Below the pieces are notes generated by a model. The model ran no database searches. It was not told where the DNA came from and saw nothing but the letters and a program-made list of their open reading frames with translations. 34,594 bases of DNA from Haliea sp. GTDB lineage: Bacteria; Pseudomonadota; Gammaproteobacteria; Pseudomonadales; Halieaceae. Numbering within the stretch: position 1 is the stretch's first letter; the number at the start of each line of letters is the position of its first letter. Positions 9,701 to 15,963 of this stretch are shown here, in pieces. The DNA lies in the NCBI GenBank assembly GCA_024642265.1, contig JAHEBL010000026.1, positions 1,289-35,882 on the forward strand, in the 5' to 3' direction. The position numbers and the translations under genes were made by a program.

Positions 9701-9830
9701 GACCGGCCGACACCAGCGCGCTGCCGAACAACTAAAAAAGGCCAGGGAATTTATGGAGCAGCAGGAGGAAGGCCAGTCGGCCCTGTTCCTGTCCGGCATA
9801 GAGCGCCGACTGGCGGCCCTTGAGCAGTAA
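6741..9830 (+). CDS. Zinc-ribbon / class III nucleotidyl cyclase / AAA ATPase / TPR protein
   Basis: A 1029-residue multidomain signalling protein. Residues 1-47 carry zinc-ribbon cysteines (C3, C6, C17, C20; then C28, C31, C42, C45). Residues ~75-250 are a class III adenylate/guanylate cyclase domain with metal Asp83 (FCDLVGST) and Asp127 (YAGDGLLVYFGYP) and transition-state Asn201 and Arg205 (TPNLAARLQ). From ~270 follows a STAND/AAA-type ATPase with Walker A GDEGIGKS (301-308) and a Walker B-like VVLVCEDLHWLD. The C-terminal ~400 residues are helical TPR-like repeats. This arrangement is a known large cyclase class thought to sense protein partners. The canonical base-selecting Lys position is Arg (YVARYAGDG), as I recall for this subfamily. 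No membrane segments. It converges on a cNMP-binding diguanylate cyclase. cAMP is the probable product. Confidence 0.88.
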   Translation: MKCPGCGANNLRGQRLCHQCASPLPLGCELCGFVCDPSARFCGGCGAPLQPTAEAPGRTAAGPTITQLAGTAERRHLTVMFCDLVGSTDLSVRIDPEELSGLFRQYQLACEQVVGKYNGYVARYAGDGLLVYFGYPRATEHGAEYAVRAGLDIVDTVLSLRLGPQYCLHTRIGIASGDVVVGETVGDGPSRETTVVGATPNLAARLQEICAPDTVVIAGHTYDLVRGLFRYSDLGNHELKGFANPVQVYAVTGESGLESRFEAAHIRMPGSLLGREREQMALQESWNRARSGQRQVVTICGDEGIGKSHLLESFIGSLAPGSAEIIRLHGAPHTRGNVLQPVISCWQRQSGIETTDSTRVKIDKLERHLAQRGSSDPSDLALIATLLSIPPGQHFQGSKLNPAALKTQTLNMLVSQLTRRCNDLPVVLVCEDLHWLDATSLEFLNLLIQSSAQLPMLIIGSHRPGFRPRWPDAAGITAIELSYLPEDAARKLIAQVSQGKALPEKIVTGILEKTDGIPLFVEELTRSMLESPELSGWDRSSDGEGMPAIPGTLQDSLTARLDRLGTAKEVAQVGAAIGREFRLDLLLAVVGKPADVVEAALQKLVAAQLLTSRGVGPHRTYVFKHALIQDTAYGSLLRSTRRRLHAHIARTLAQRFRAQVQGRPDLLAHHYTEARLHEQAFRYWFIASQRALSQFAPREVVVHLNRGLALSEKLPEDVELIAMELEMRNMLGASLMVLNGPGHQAVGAAFQQAYDFCRERESLQDSFPAKFGLCRYNWASGRIREAVAEAESLLPMVDRERDPGQFMAVHVLLGVSLWHRGESRRALQCLQKVTACYRAERDAQLFFTYMMDFGVVGRVYEALALVSMGRREEAVDVAQACMALARELDNAYSIGFGFMANFMVALFAGDFHQCISFADECIGFAIGQGFPEFAAMAKACKGYARLKTGQQQGSLQMMQEGVHEWEDTGFGAGRPLLRGMLADAYLLTGRHQRAAEQLKKAREFMEQQEEGQSALFLSGIERRLAALEQ

Positions 9831-9864
9831 GGCGACGCGGCGCGGCGCCGGGTGAGTCAGGCCG

Positions 9865-11283
9865 TTATTTATCGCCGCTGGCTATCACCAGGTTTTTCCC
9901 CGCCCTTTTGCCCTCATACAAACAATCGTCCGCCTGCTTCAACAGCGACACCAGATCCACGGCGTCATCGGGAAACGTCGCAACCCCCAGAGTTATCGTG
10001 ATGTTGCCAGTGGGTTGCTGGTCCTGGTGCGGAAAAACCGCCGACTCCACCGACTTCCTCAGGTCCTCGGCCAGCGCCACGGCACGCGGCTTTTCACAGT
10101 TGGGCAGCACGATGACAAATTCCTCGCCGCCAAAGCGGGCCGCGAGATCACCCCGTCGCACGTTGTCGGCCAGCAGCGCAGCGACACCTTCGAGCACGAC
10201 GTCGCCCATCTGGTGGCCCTGCGTATCGTTGTAGTGCTTGAAATTGTCCACGTCGGCAATGACAAGCGAAAAGGGTTGCATATTATCCGGGTAAACCGTG
10301 ACCAGCGCATCCAGGAACTGATCCAGCCGGCGCCGATTGGCCAGGCCCGTGAGCCGGTCCGTTTCAGCGGCATTTTCCGCCTTGTCCAGCTCCAGGTCCT
10401 TGTAGTACCAGACCCTGACCCTGGTAATGGTATGCGCGAGGTCGAAGGCCGTAAAAGGCTTTGCAATCACCTCGTCGGCGCCGTTGCCAATCAGAAACTC
10501 GCGGTTGGCGGCGTCATGGCAGGATGTGCCGAGGGTGATCACGCTGGCCCCTCGTAGACGCATGGTCCTCACCAGCGTGGAAATTGAATTCCAGTCCCGC
10601 TTGAAATCAGCGAAGTAATCCATATCAGCGATGATAAGGTCGAATCGATGGACCCCGGGGTAGGCAAGAAATTCACGCGGATCCCTGAACTCGACCACCC
10701 TCGTCTCTGGCCAGCTCTTTTTTATTGCCTCCCTGATCAGCGAGCTCCCGGGCGCGGTGGCGTTGATAATGCCAATTTTGACATCGCCCTGCGCAGTGAC
10801 ACGCTGGTTTTTGCGGATCAGTGATTGTGCCGTGGTAATGCGCAGCTTGGCCGCCATGACATGCGAAAACAAGACATAGAGAACGGACGCCTGCGAGGAG
10901 TGCCGGTCGATGACGAACAGTTCGGCGGGGAATACGATAAGGCGACAGCCGGTTTCAGTAATGACATCGGCAGACCTCGGCGCCGACTGTATGACCGCCA
11001 TTTCGCCTACTACGTCACCGGGCGAATCCAGCCGCAGAATAAACTTGCCATTGGAAACTACTGCCAGTGAACCCTCTACCAGCACAAACATTTCAGGCGG
11101 GGACTCGTCACCCTCGCGAATCAGGTACTCATCTTTTTCAACGGTCAGCAAGGACCCCTGCCTGAGGATGTTTGCGAGGATATCCGGGGATAAACGATTG
11201 AAGTACCTGCCGGAACCTACCAGCCGTGTAAGCGCGGCCAATTCGGGGTGGTCCTTCTGCGTATACAAGGGTTCTTGTTTCAT
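9865..11283 (-). CDS. cNMP-binding / receiver-like / GGDEF diguanylate cyclase
   Basis: From the ATG at 11283 this is 472 residues. Residues ~25-130 are a cyclic-nucleotide-binding domain with the phosphate-binding cassette GEMA (93-96) and PRSADV around Arg103, which normally contacts the cyclic phosphate. Residues ~168-290 are receiver-like, with Asp220 in DLIIAD and Lys275 in AKPF at the expected sites. Residues ~300-472 are a GGDEF domain with active-site GGEEF (385-389) and the product-inhibition I-site RRGD (376-379), five residues upstream. It should therefore make c-di-GMP from GTP under control of cAMP/cGMP and perhaps phosphorylation. The frame continues to a TTG at 11361, adding 26 poorly conserved-looking residues; neither start has a clear ribosome-binding site. 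It ends tail-to-tail with the nucleotidyl cyclase gene, 34 bases apart. Confidence 0.88.
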   Translation of the reverse strand: MKQEPLYTQKDHPELAALTRLVGSGRYFNRLSPDILANILRQGSLLTVEKDEYLIREGDESPPEMFVLVEGSLAVVSNGKFILRLDSPGDVVGEMAVIQSAPRSADVITETGCRLIVFPAELFVIDRHSSQASVLYVLFSHVMAAKLRITTAQSLIRKNQRVTAQGDVKIGIINATAPGSSLIREAIKKSWPETRVVEFRDPREFLAYPGVHRFDLIIADMDYFADFKRDWNSISTLVRTMRLRGASVITLGTSCHDAANREFLIGNGADEVIAKPFTAFDLAHTITRVRVWYYKDLELDKAENAAETDRLTGLANRRRLDQFLDALVTVYPDNMQPFSLVIADVDNFKHYNDTQGHQMGDVVLEGVAALLADNVRRGDLAARFGGEEFVIVLPNCEKPRAVALAEDLRKSVESAVFPHQDQQPTGNITITLGVATFPDDAVDLVSLLKQADDCLYEGKRAGKNLVIASGDK

Positions 11284-11389
11284 TGCAGGTGCGGCGCCGT
11301 ATCGGGGTGAATGATGAGGTTCAGGCTCATACAAACTAGACAACACGAGCCCCGCGCGCAAGCGCGCCCCCCGGGCAGGCCAGCAGGAC

Positions 11390-11418
11390 TGGCCACTTTC
11401 AACTTCATAACCTAGAAT
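11390..11418 (+). promoter_or_regulatory. Candidate sigma70-type promoter for exported protein
   Basis: TGGCCA (11390-11395, 4 of 6 matches to the -35 consensus) and TAGAAT (11413-11418, 5 of 6 matches to the -10) are separated by 17 bases. They lie about 40 bases upstream of the ATG at 11458. Confidence 0.45.
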
Positions 11419-11457
11419 GGGTAGCAGTTTTATCGACTAACCAAGGAGCATTACAGC

Positions 11458-12060
11458 ATGATCAGTCAAAAACTTTTGTCGGCCCTGGGCCTGTTCTTAG
11501 CCGTACTACTGGGCACAATTCCCGCCCTGAGCCTCGCGGAGCTGGAAGTGGCCACCCGCGGTGACAACGAACGCATGACGGCCAAGCGCATCAGCGCGGT
11601 CATCACCGATATCGACGCCGCCTCGCGGGAAGTAACCCTCGAAGGCGGGCTCGGCAACTCCATCACGCTCACCGTGAGCCCGGACGTTAGCCGCTTTGAT
11701 GAATTCAAAGTCGGCGACCTGGTGGTTGCCACCTACGCAGCCTCCATCAGCGGTGAACTGCGGGCACCGACCGAAGCCGAGCTGGCCGAGCCGATCGTTG
11801 TGCTCGATGGTGGCGCCGTCGCCTCGGCAGACATGGAACCCGGGGCCGCAGTGGGTCGCAGCGTGCGCGCGATCTGCACGATCGAGGGCATGAATCGCAT
11901 TACCCGGACGGTGATGGTGAAGGACCCGGATGGCGACTTCCATATCATCGATGACGTGGATCCCGCCAAAATGGAGGGCGTGTCACTCGGAGACACGGTC
12001 ATCATTACCTATACAGAGGCCTTTGCCCTGACACTGGAAAAGCAAGTCGCGGCTCAGTAG
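11458..12060 (+). CDS. Exported hypothetical protein with duplicated domain
   Basis: A 200-residue protein that I do not recognise. The N-terminus (KLLSALGLFLAVLLGTIPALSLA) is a Sec-type signal peptide, probably cut after residue 27, so the mature protein should be periplasmic. The rest appears to be two copies of one small beta-rich unit: residues ~44-97 (ISAVITDIDAASREVTLEG ... FKVGDLVVATYAASI) and ~136-193 (VRAICTIEGMNRITRTVMV ... VSLGDTVIITYTEAF). Each ends in a GD-T/V-V-xxTY pattern resembling small OB-like or DUF5666-like units (comparison is tentative). AAGGAG sits upstream of the ATG, and a strong hairpin follows the stop, so it is a monocistronic unit. Confidence 0.75.
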   Translation: MISQKLLSALGLFLAVLLGTIPALSLAELEVATRGDNERMTAKRISAVITDIDAASREVTLEGGLGNSITLTVSPDVSRFDEFKVGDLVVATYAASISGELRAPTEAELAEPIVVLDGGAVASADMEPGAAVGRSVRAICTIEGMNRITRTVMVKDPDGDFHIIDDVDPAKMEGVSLGDTVIITYTEAFALTLEKQVAAQ

Positions 12061-12067
12061 TTTTCCT

Positions 12068-12097
12068 GCAGACCGGCGCTTGACTGGGCCGGTCTGC
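12068..12097 (+). terminator. Rho-independent-type terminator
   Basis: GCAGACCGGC (12068-12077) and GCCGGTCTGC (12088-12097) are perfect 10-base complements around a 10-base loop, starting 7 bases after the stop of the exported-protein gene. The downstream tract (TTCTCGCT) is only partly T-rich, so efficiency is uncertain. Confidence 0.7.
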
Positions 12098-12160
12098 TTC
12101 TCGCTAATCTCCCTTAATCCCGGTGTGACAAACCGCTACAGGCCGCTGCGGCAGGTGGCC

Positions 12161-12197
12161 TTGACACCGTGGCGAAGATTCTAAAAAATGTCACGGT
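12161..12197 (+). promoter_or_regulatory. Candidate promoter and operator dyad for AraC regulator
   Basis: A perfect -35 hexamer TTGACA (12161-12166) is followed by an A-rich -10 region (best candidate AAAAAT at 12184-12189, 17-base spacer). An inverted repeat ACCGTG (12166-12171) / CACGGT (12192-12197) brackets the spacer and -10. A dyad placed like this would suit repression, perhaps autoregulation. The -10 is weak. Confidence 0.4.
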
Positions 12198-12220
12198 AAT
12201 AATAATCTGATGCCCCGCGC

Positions 12221-13246
12221 ATGATGAATTACCTGGTACGCGCCTCCTCCCTAGAAGGTATCGGCGCCACGATTGCCAGCCTCGGCGGCGATGCAGACGA
12301 AGTTTTCCGGCGACAGGGCTTGCTGGAGAAGGATATTGACCCCCAGTCCTGGTTTTCCTACTACCACTTTCTCCTGCTGCTGGATGCTGCGGCAACCGCA
12401 ACACGTTGCCCCCATTTTGGCCTGCTGCTGGCCGGCCAGCAGGGCATCAATGCACTTGGGCCGGTGGGCTTTGTGGTTCAACAGGCACCCGATGTGCGCA
12501 GTGCCTTGCGCGCATTAACCGTGCATTTCATCCATCAGAACCAGGGCGCTGAGGTAGAACTGCAGGTCGAGAACGGCATCGCCCAGTGGCGCTTCCATTG
12601 CAAGCTGGCGGGCAGGGTACCGCTGCGGCAGCAGGAAGACCTGGCGGCGGGTATCGGGCTAAACCTCATGCGACTGCTCTGGAGTGCCAGCTGGTCACCG
12701 GATGCGGTCTACCTGCCACACGCGCCGCCCAGGGACCTGCTCCCCTACCGCAAGGTGTTCAACTGTCCGCTGGTGTTCAATGCGGATGCAACGCAAATGA
12801 TCTTCAAGGCGGAGATGCTGGACCGCCCGCTCAACAACGCCAATCCACAGCTGCACAGGCTGCTGGAGGAGCACCTCAGCAACCTGCGGCGCAATTACCC
12901 TGACGACTACTGCGGCCAGGTGCGCCACCTGATCAAACAGGCAATGACTACGGGCGACTGCTCGATAGAGCGGGTGGCCAGCCACCTGGCGGTGGGCAAG
13001 CGCACCCTGCAAAGGCAGTTGAAAAACCACGACACCAGCTACAAGGACCTGCTGGAGGATGTGCGCTTCGACGTCGCCAAGCGCTACCTGCGCGAGTCCA
13101 GCGGTTCGCTGACCGCACTGGCGGACATGTTGTGCTACTCCGACCTGAGCACGTTCTCCACCGCCTTTCGCCAGCACCATGGCGTCTCGCCCAGGGACTG
13201 GCGCAAGCAGTTCGAGACCCGCCCGGAGACTTCGTCACACCGATAA
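12221..13246 (+). CDS. AraC-family transcriptional regulator with arabinose-binding-like domain
   Basis: A 341-residue regulator. Residues ~20-205 form the N-terminal ligand-binding-like domain of the OruR/ArgR group (HFGLLLAGQQGINALGPVGFVVQQAPDVRSALRAL is in the conserved core). Residues ~245-332 form the AraC DNA-binding domain, with the first helix-turn-helix at SIERVASHLAVGKRTLQRQL and the second at LTALADMLCYSDLSTFSTAF, ending in the family GVSPRDWRK. The start could be either of two adjacent Met codons. It is the second regulator of this group in the window but is not next to an obvious target: the exported protein lies upstream and a convergent acyltransferase lies 17 bases downstream. 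Its target and ligand are unknown. Confidence 0.9.
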   Translation: MMNYLVRASSLEGIGATIASLGGDADEVFRRQGLLEKDIDPQSWFSYYHFLLLLDAAATATRCPHFGLLLAGQQGINALGPVGFVVQQAPDVRSALRALTVHFIHQNQGAEVELQVENGIAQWRFHCKLAGRVPLRQQEDLAAGIGLNLMRLLWSASWSPDAVYLPHAPPRDLLPYRKVFNCPLVFNADATQMIFKAEMLDRPLNNANPQLHRLLEEHLSNLRRNYPDDYCGQVRHLIKQAMTTGDCSIERVASHLAVGKRTLQRQLKNHDTSYKDLLEDVRFDVAKRYLRESSGSLTALADMLCYSDLSTFSTAFRQHHGVSPRDWRKQFETRPETSSHR

Positions 13247-13263
13247 TCCGGCGCTCAGGGACA

Positions 13264-14418
13264 TCAGGTCACGGCAGCTGCCGCGGCTGCTTTTTTCCTT
13301 TCCAGCCAGGCCTGGGAAAACGCCAGGCCGCGGCGCCGTATCGGCCACTCGACCAGCTGCGAACTGGCATTGCCCACCAGGGCGATCAGGCAGGCGCAGA
13401 CGGCGATACTCAGCAGCACATGGTTGTCCATGTTCCAGTCCAGTCGATACGCGGTTTCCCGCATGGCGTACATCACCGGGATGTGACACAGGTAGATCGA
13501 GTAGGAGCGCCGGCCCGCCCATAACAGCATGCGCGGCAACCACCAGTTGCCGGTGAGGGCGTCCTTTTCGCCGATGGCGACAGCGACTATGCTGCCTGAC
13601 AGGAGTGCGAGTATGCCCACTTGCAGGGGCAGCTGGGACTGGCGCAGATCGCCGATATAACAGAGCACCGCCAGCAGCACCAGCAATATGCCGCGTATCA
13701 GCCGGATATCCAGCGTCGCCAGATAACGCTCCCAGTTGCCGTTGCGGGTCCAGATCCCCACCAGAGCTCCCATCGCAATAGCGTCGGTGCGGAATAACAT
13801 GCCGTAGGCGCCCCGGGTCTGGAAAAACTGAACTGCTACAAGGGCAATGAGGAACCACTGCAGCCGGCGTCCCAGCAGACCTATCAGCAGGGGAAAGCAA
13901 ATGTAGAACTGCTCCTCGAGGGACAGCGTCCAGTAAACAAAACTGGGGGCCGCCTGGGCGTGGCCGAAGTACTGCACAAACAACCAGTTGGCGTAGTTGA
14001 AAATGCCTGCAAGGGTCCAGCGCAGATTGGTTTCCAGCGAAGCGAACACCCCCGAGTCGTTGTAGAACACACACAAGCCGAGAATGATGAACAGCCACAT
14101 CCACGCGACGGGTATCAGGCGAAAAATACGGTTAAGCCAGAAAAACCGCGCATTGCGCCAGAATACCGTACGGCTGCCCACCTCGCACAACTGCGGCAGC
14201 AGGTTGCGGGTAATGATGAAACCGGAGATGCAGAAGAACAGATCCAGCACCGCGCCGCCGCCACGGTATGACGGCCAGGGTCCCTCGGTAAACAGGGTTT
14301 TGGAAAGCAGGCTGCCCTGCAGGTGATGCAGGATGACGACGCACAGACCGAAACCCCTGAGCACCTCGAGGTCGTTTATCAGTCGACTCTTGCTGGCCGG
14401 TCCCGGTGGGCTGCTCAT
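13264..14418 (-). CDS. Acyltransferase 3 family membrane protein (OafA/YrhL-like)
   Basis: A 384-residue integral membrane O-acyltransferase. The family signature is at the N-terminus: NDLEVLRGFGLCVVILHHLQ (about residues 15-34, with the catalytic-type His31/His32), then AVLDLFFCISGFIITR (about 56-71). Further hydrophobic segments suggest about ten transmembrane helices. Residues 1-12 form a short cytosolic start and the C-terminus is basic (RRRGLAFSQAWLERKK). Such enzymes transfer acetyl or other acyl groups to surface sugars, lipids or peptides in the inner membrane. GGAG is found upstream of the ATG. It stands alone between cbpM and a convergent AraC gene, so the acceptor is not indicated by context. 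Confidence 0.88.
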   Translation of the reverse strand: MSSPPGPASKSRLINDLEVLRGFGLCVVILHHLQGSLLSKTLFTEGPWPSYRGGGAVLDLFFCISGFIITRNLLPQLCEVGSRTVFWRNARFFWLNRIFRLIPVAWMWLFIILGLCVFYNDSGVFASLETNLRWTLAGIFNYANWLFVQYFGHAQAAPSFVYWTLSLEEQFYICFPLLIGLLGRRLQWFLIALVAVQFFQTRGAYGMLFRTDAIAMGALVGIWTRNGNWERYLATLDIRLIRGILLVLLAVLCYIGDLRQSQLPLQVGILALLSGSIVAVAIGEKDALTGNWWLPRMLLWAGRRSYSIYLCHIPVMYAMRETAYRLDWNMDNHVLLSIAVCACLIALVGNASSQLVEWPIRRRGLAFSQAWLERKKAAAAAAVT

Positions 14419-14443
14419 ATGCCCGCGCCCGCTCCCGGGAACG

Positions 14444-14551
14444 GCTGATCGCCTAGCACAGATTCAGCTCCCGTCACTGTAACAAGAAAAGACGGTATAG
14501 TACTGCGCGGGCGGCAGTGTGGCTATGTCAGAACCGGATCAGGCGATCAGC
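14444..14551. repeat. 11-base inverted repeat flanking the acyltransferase promoter region
   Basis: GCTGATCGCCT (14444-14454) and its exact reverse complement AGGCGATCAGC (14541-14551) bracket the gap between the acyltransferase start and the cbpM end; the right arm overlaps the cbpM stop codon. It could be a paired operator, a long-loop stem or chance. Confidence 0.4.
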
Positions 14552-14861
14552 TGGCCGCATCGAGGTCCATCAGGATGTCCAGCTGCCGCCGCAAACGCTG
14601 GTTTTCCTCGCGCAATTGGTGCAGGTCCCCGATCAGGTCCAGTGCCAGGGCTACCGCGGGCCAGTCAAGCTCGAGATCACGCTGCAAACGGCAGGCGCGC
14701 TGGATCAGCTTCACCATCTGCGGCTCGAACAACCACTGCTGGGGCTGCTCGCCACGGGGCTCGACGATCCCGCAGTCGACCATGGTAATCACCGTATCGG
14801 TACTGAGTCGGACGCTCTGTGTGAGCTCGGTCAGGGTCAGGTAATAGCTGGTCTCACTCAT
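14547..14861 (-). CDS. cbpM: Chaperone-modulator protein CbpM
   Basis: A 104-residue MerR-like small protein matching CbpM, the specific inhibitor/modulator of the co-chaperone CbpA. An N-terminal winged-helix-like part ([30 protein letters not shown]) precedes a C-terminal helical/coiled-coil part ([18 protein letters not shown]). The gene starts with ATG at 14861, and its ATGA overlaps the stop codon of cbpA, so the two are translationally coupled. CbpM binds the J-domain of CbpA and blocks its interaction with DnaK (known for the E. coli pair). Assignment rests on both sequence and the diagnostic position directly after cbpA. Confidence 0.9.
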   Translation of the reverse strand: MSETSYYLTLTELTQSVRLSTDTVITMVDCGIVEPRGEQPQQWLFEPQMVKLIQRACRLQRDLELDWPAVALALDLIGDLHQLREENQRLRRQLDILMDLDAAS

Positions 14862-15805
14862 CCTGATTTCCCCCAGTTTTCGCGTGGGTCAAAAGTGGAT
14901 TCCTCAGATAGTTGCCGCCAGAGCGCCTGCTCTTTTTCACTCGCGGCGGCGGGCATGACCAGGCGCAGAACGACATACAGATCACCGCGCTTGCCAGCTT
15001 TGCCAAGTCCCTTGCCCTTGATGCGCATACGTTTACCATTCTGGCTGTTGGCCGGCACGGTCAGGCTGATCTGACCATCCAGGGTCGGGACCGGCAGCTT
15101 ACAGCCGAGCGCCGCCTCCCAGGGTGCCAGGGGCACCGTGATGGTCAGGGTGTCGCCCTCCACCAGGTAAAGGGGGTGTGGCGCAAACCTGATCTGCAGG
15201 TAGAGATCGCCGGCGGGGGCTTCGCCAATACCGGGGGCACCCTGCCCCTTCAGGCGAATACGCTCACCCTCGGTAACCCCGGCGGGAATCTTCACCTTGA
15301 GCCTGCGCTGCTGCCGCACCAGGTGGCCCTGATCGTCAAATCCCGGCACCTCGTAGCTGATGGCGCGCGACTCACCCAGGAAAGCATCCTCCAGGAAAAT
15401 CGCCAGGGTCAACTCGATGTCCTCGCCGCGCCGGGCATAGTGCTCGCGCGAATAGCCCTGTCGTGAGCCATGTCGCGCCTGCCCGAAAATCTGCTCGAAA
15501 AAGTCGGAGAAACCGCCCTCGAACTCTCCGCCGGAGGACTCGAAGCCACCCGCCTGCCAACCCGGCGGTGGCTGGAAAGGCCCCGCACCGCCCTGCTGGC
15601 GGATCATGTCATATTGGGCGCGCTTATCCGTGTCCTTGAGGACCTCGTAGGCCTCGGCCAGTTCCTTGAATTTCTCCTCGGCATTCTCCTCAGAGCTTAC
15701 GTCAGGGTGATACTTGCGGGCCAGGCGGCGATAGGCCGCCTTGATGGTCTTGTCGTCGGCATCGGGGTCTACACCCAGTATCTTGTAGTAATCCCTGAAC
15801 TCCAT
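14858..15805 (-). CDS. cbpA: Curved-DNA-binding / DnaJ-class co-chaperone CbpA
   Basis: A 315-residue J-domain protein. Residues ~4-70 are the J-domain ([16 protein letters not shown]) with the essential HPD at 33-35, followed by a Gly/Phe-rich linker with [12 protein letters not shown]. The C-terminal substrate-binding beta domains follow ([21 protein letters not shown] and [19 protein letters not shown]). The zinc-finger cysteines of DnaJ are absent, which marks the CbpA/class II type. It delivers clients to DnaK in the cytosol and, in E. coli, also binds DNA. The frame extends to 15895, but the MEFRDYY start at 15805 matches the family. Its stop overlaps the cbpM start by four bases. Confidence 0.93.
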   Translation of the reverse strand: MEFRDYYKILGVDPDADDKTIKAAYRRLARKYHPDVSSEENAEEKFKELAEAYEVLKDTDKRAQYDMIRQQGGAGPFQPPPGWQAGGFESSGGEFEGGFSDFFEQIFGQARHGSRQGYSREHYARRGEDIELTLAIFLEDAFLGESRAISYEVPGFDDQGHLVRQQRRLKVKIPAGVTEGERIRLKGQGAPGIGEAPAGDLYLQIRFAPHPLYLVEGDTLTITVPLAPWEAALGCKLPVPTLDGQISLTVPANSQNGKRMRIKGKGLGKAGKRGDLYVVLRLVMPAAASEKEQALWRQLSEESTFDPRENWGKSG

Positions 15806-15963
15806 CCCCGGCGATCGTTCCCTTGCAGTGTCAGTACCAACGTACAGCATAGATGCAGGTGGCCGGAAATTCCACGTTCGAAAGACGCACAGCATGCCCC
15901 AATATGGGTGCGTTTCCTGTTATTCTCAGCGGCCGCAAATAATAACCCGAGAGATTCAAGCCA
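15806..15963. promoter_or_regulatory. Divergent intergenic region (cbpA / wax ester synthase)
   Basis: This 158-base gap holds both promoters. A nested dyad is visible: ACGCAC (15885-15890) pairs with GTGCGT (15908-15913), and CCC/GGG around AATAT lies inside it. It sits about 50 bases upstream of the plus-strand start and could be an operator. No strong sigma70 hexamers were found. Confidence 0.3.

Noticed and set aside
9831-9864. GC-rich GGCGCGGCGCC stretch as a terminator between the two cyclase genes
   Set aside because: Only a short, overlapping palindrome with no T-run; not enough to call.
11284-11361. N-terminal extension of the diguanylate cyclase from TTG
   Set aside because: The 26 extra residues have no recognisable feature and TTG is a rare start. 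It remains possible because the ATG lacks a good ribosome-binding site.
13235-14104. Minus-strand frame overlapping the acyltransferase
   Set aside because: The acyltransferase frame carries the family signature and hydrophobic helices; this one does not.
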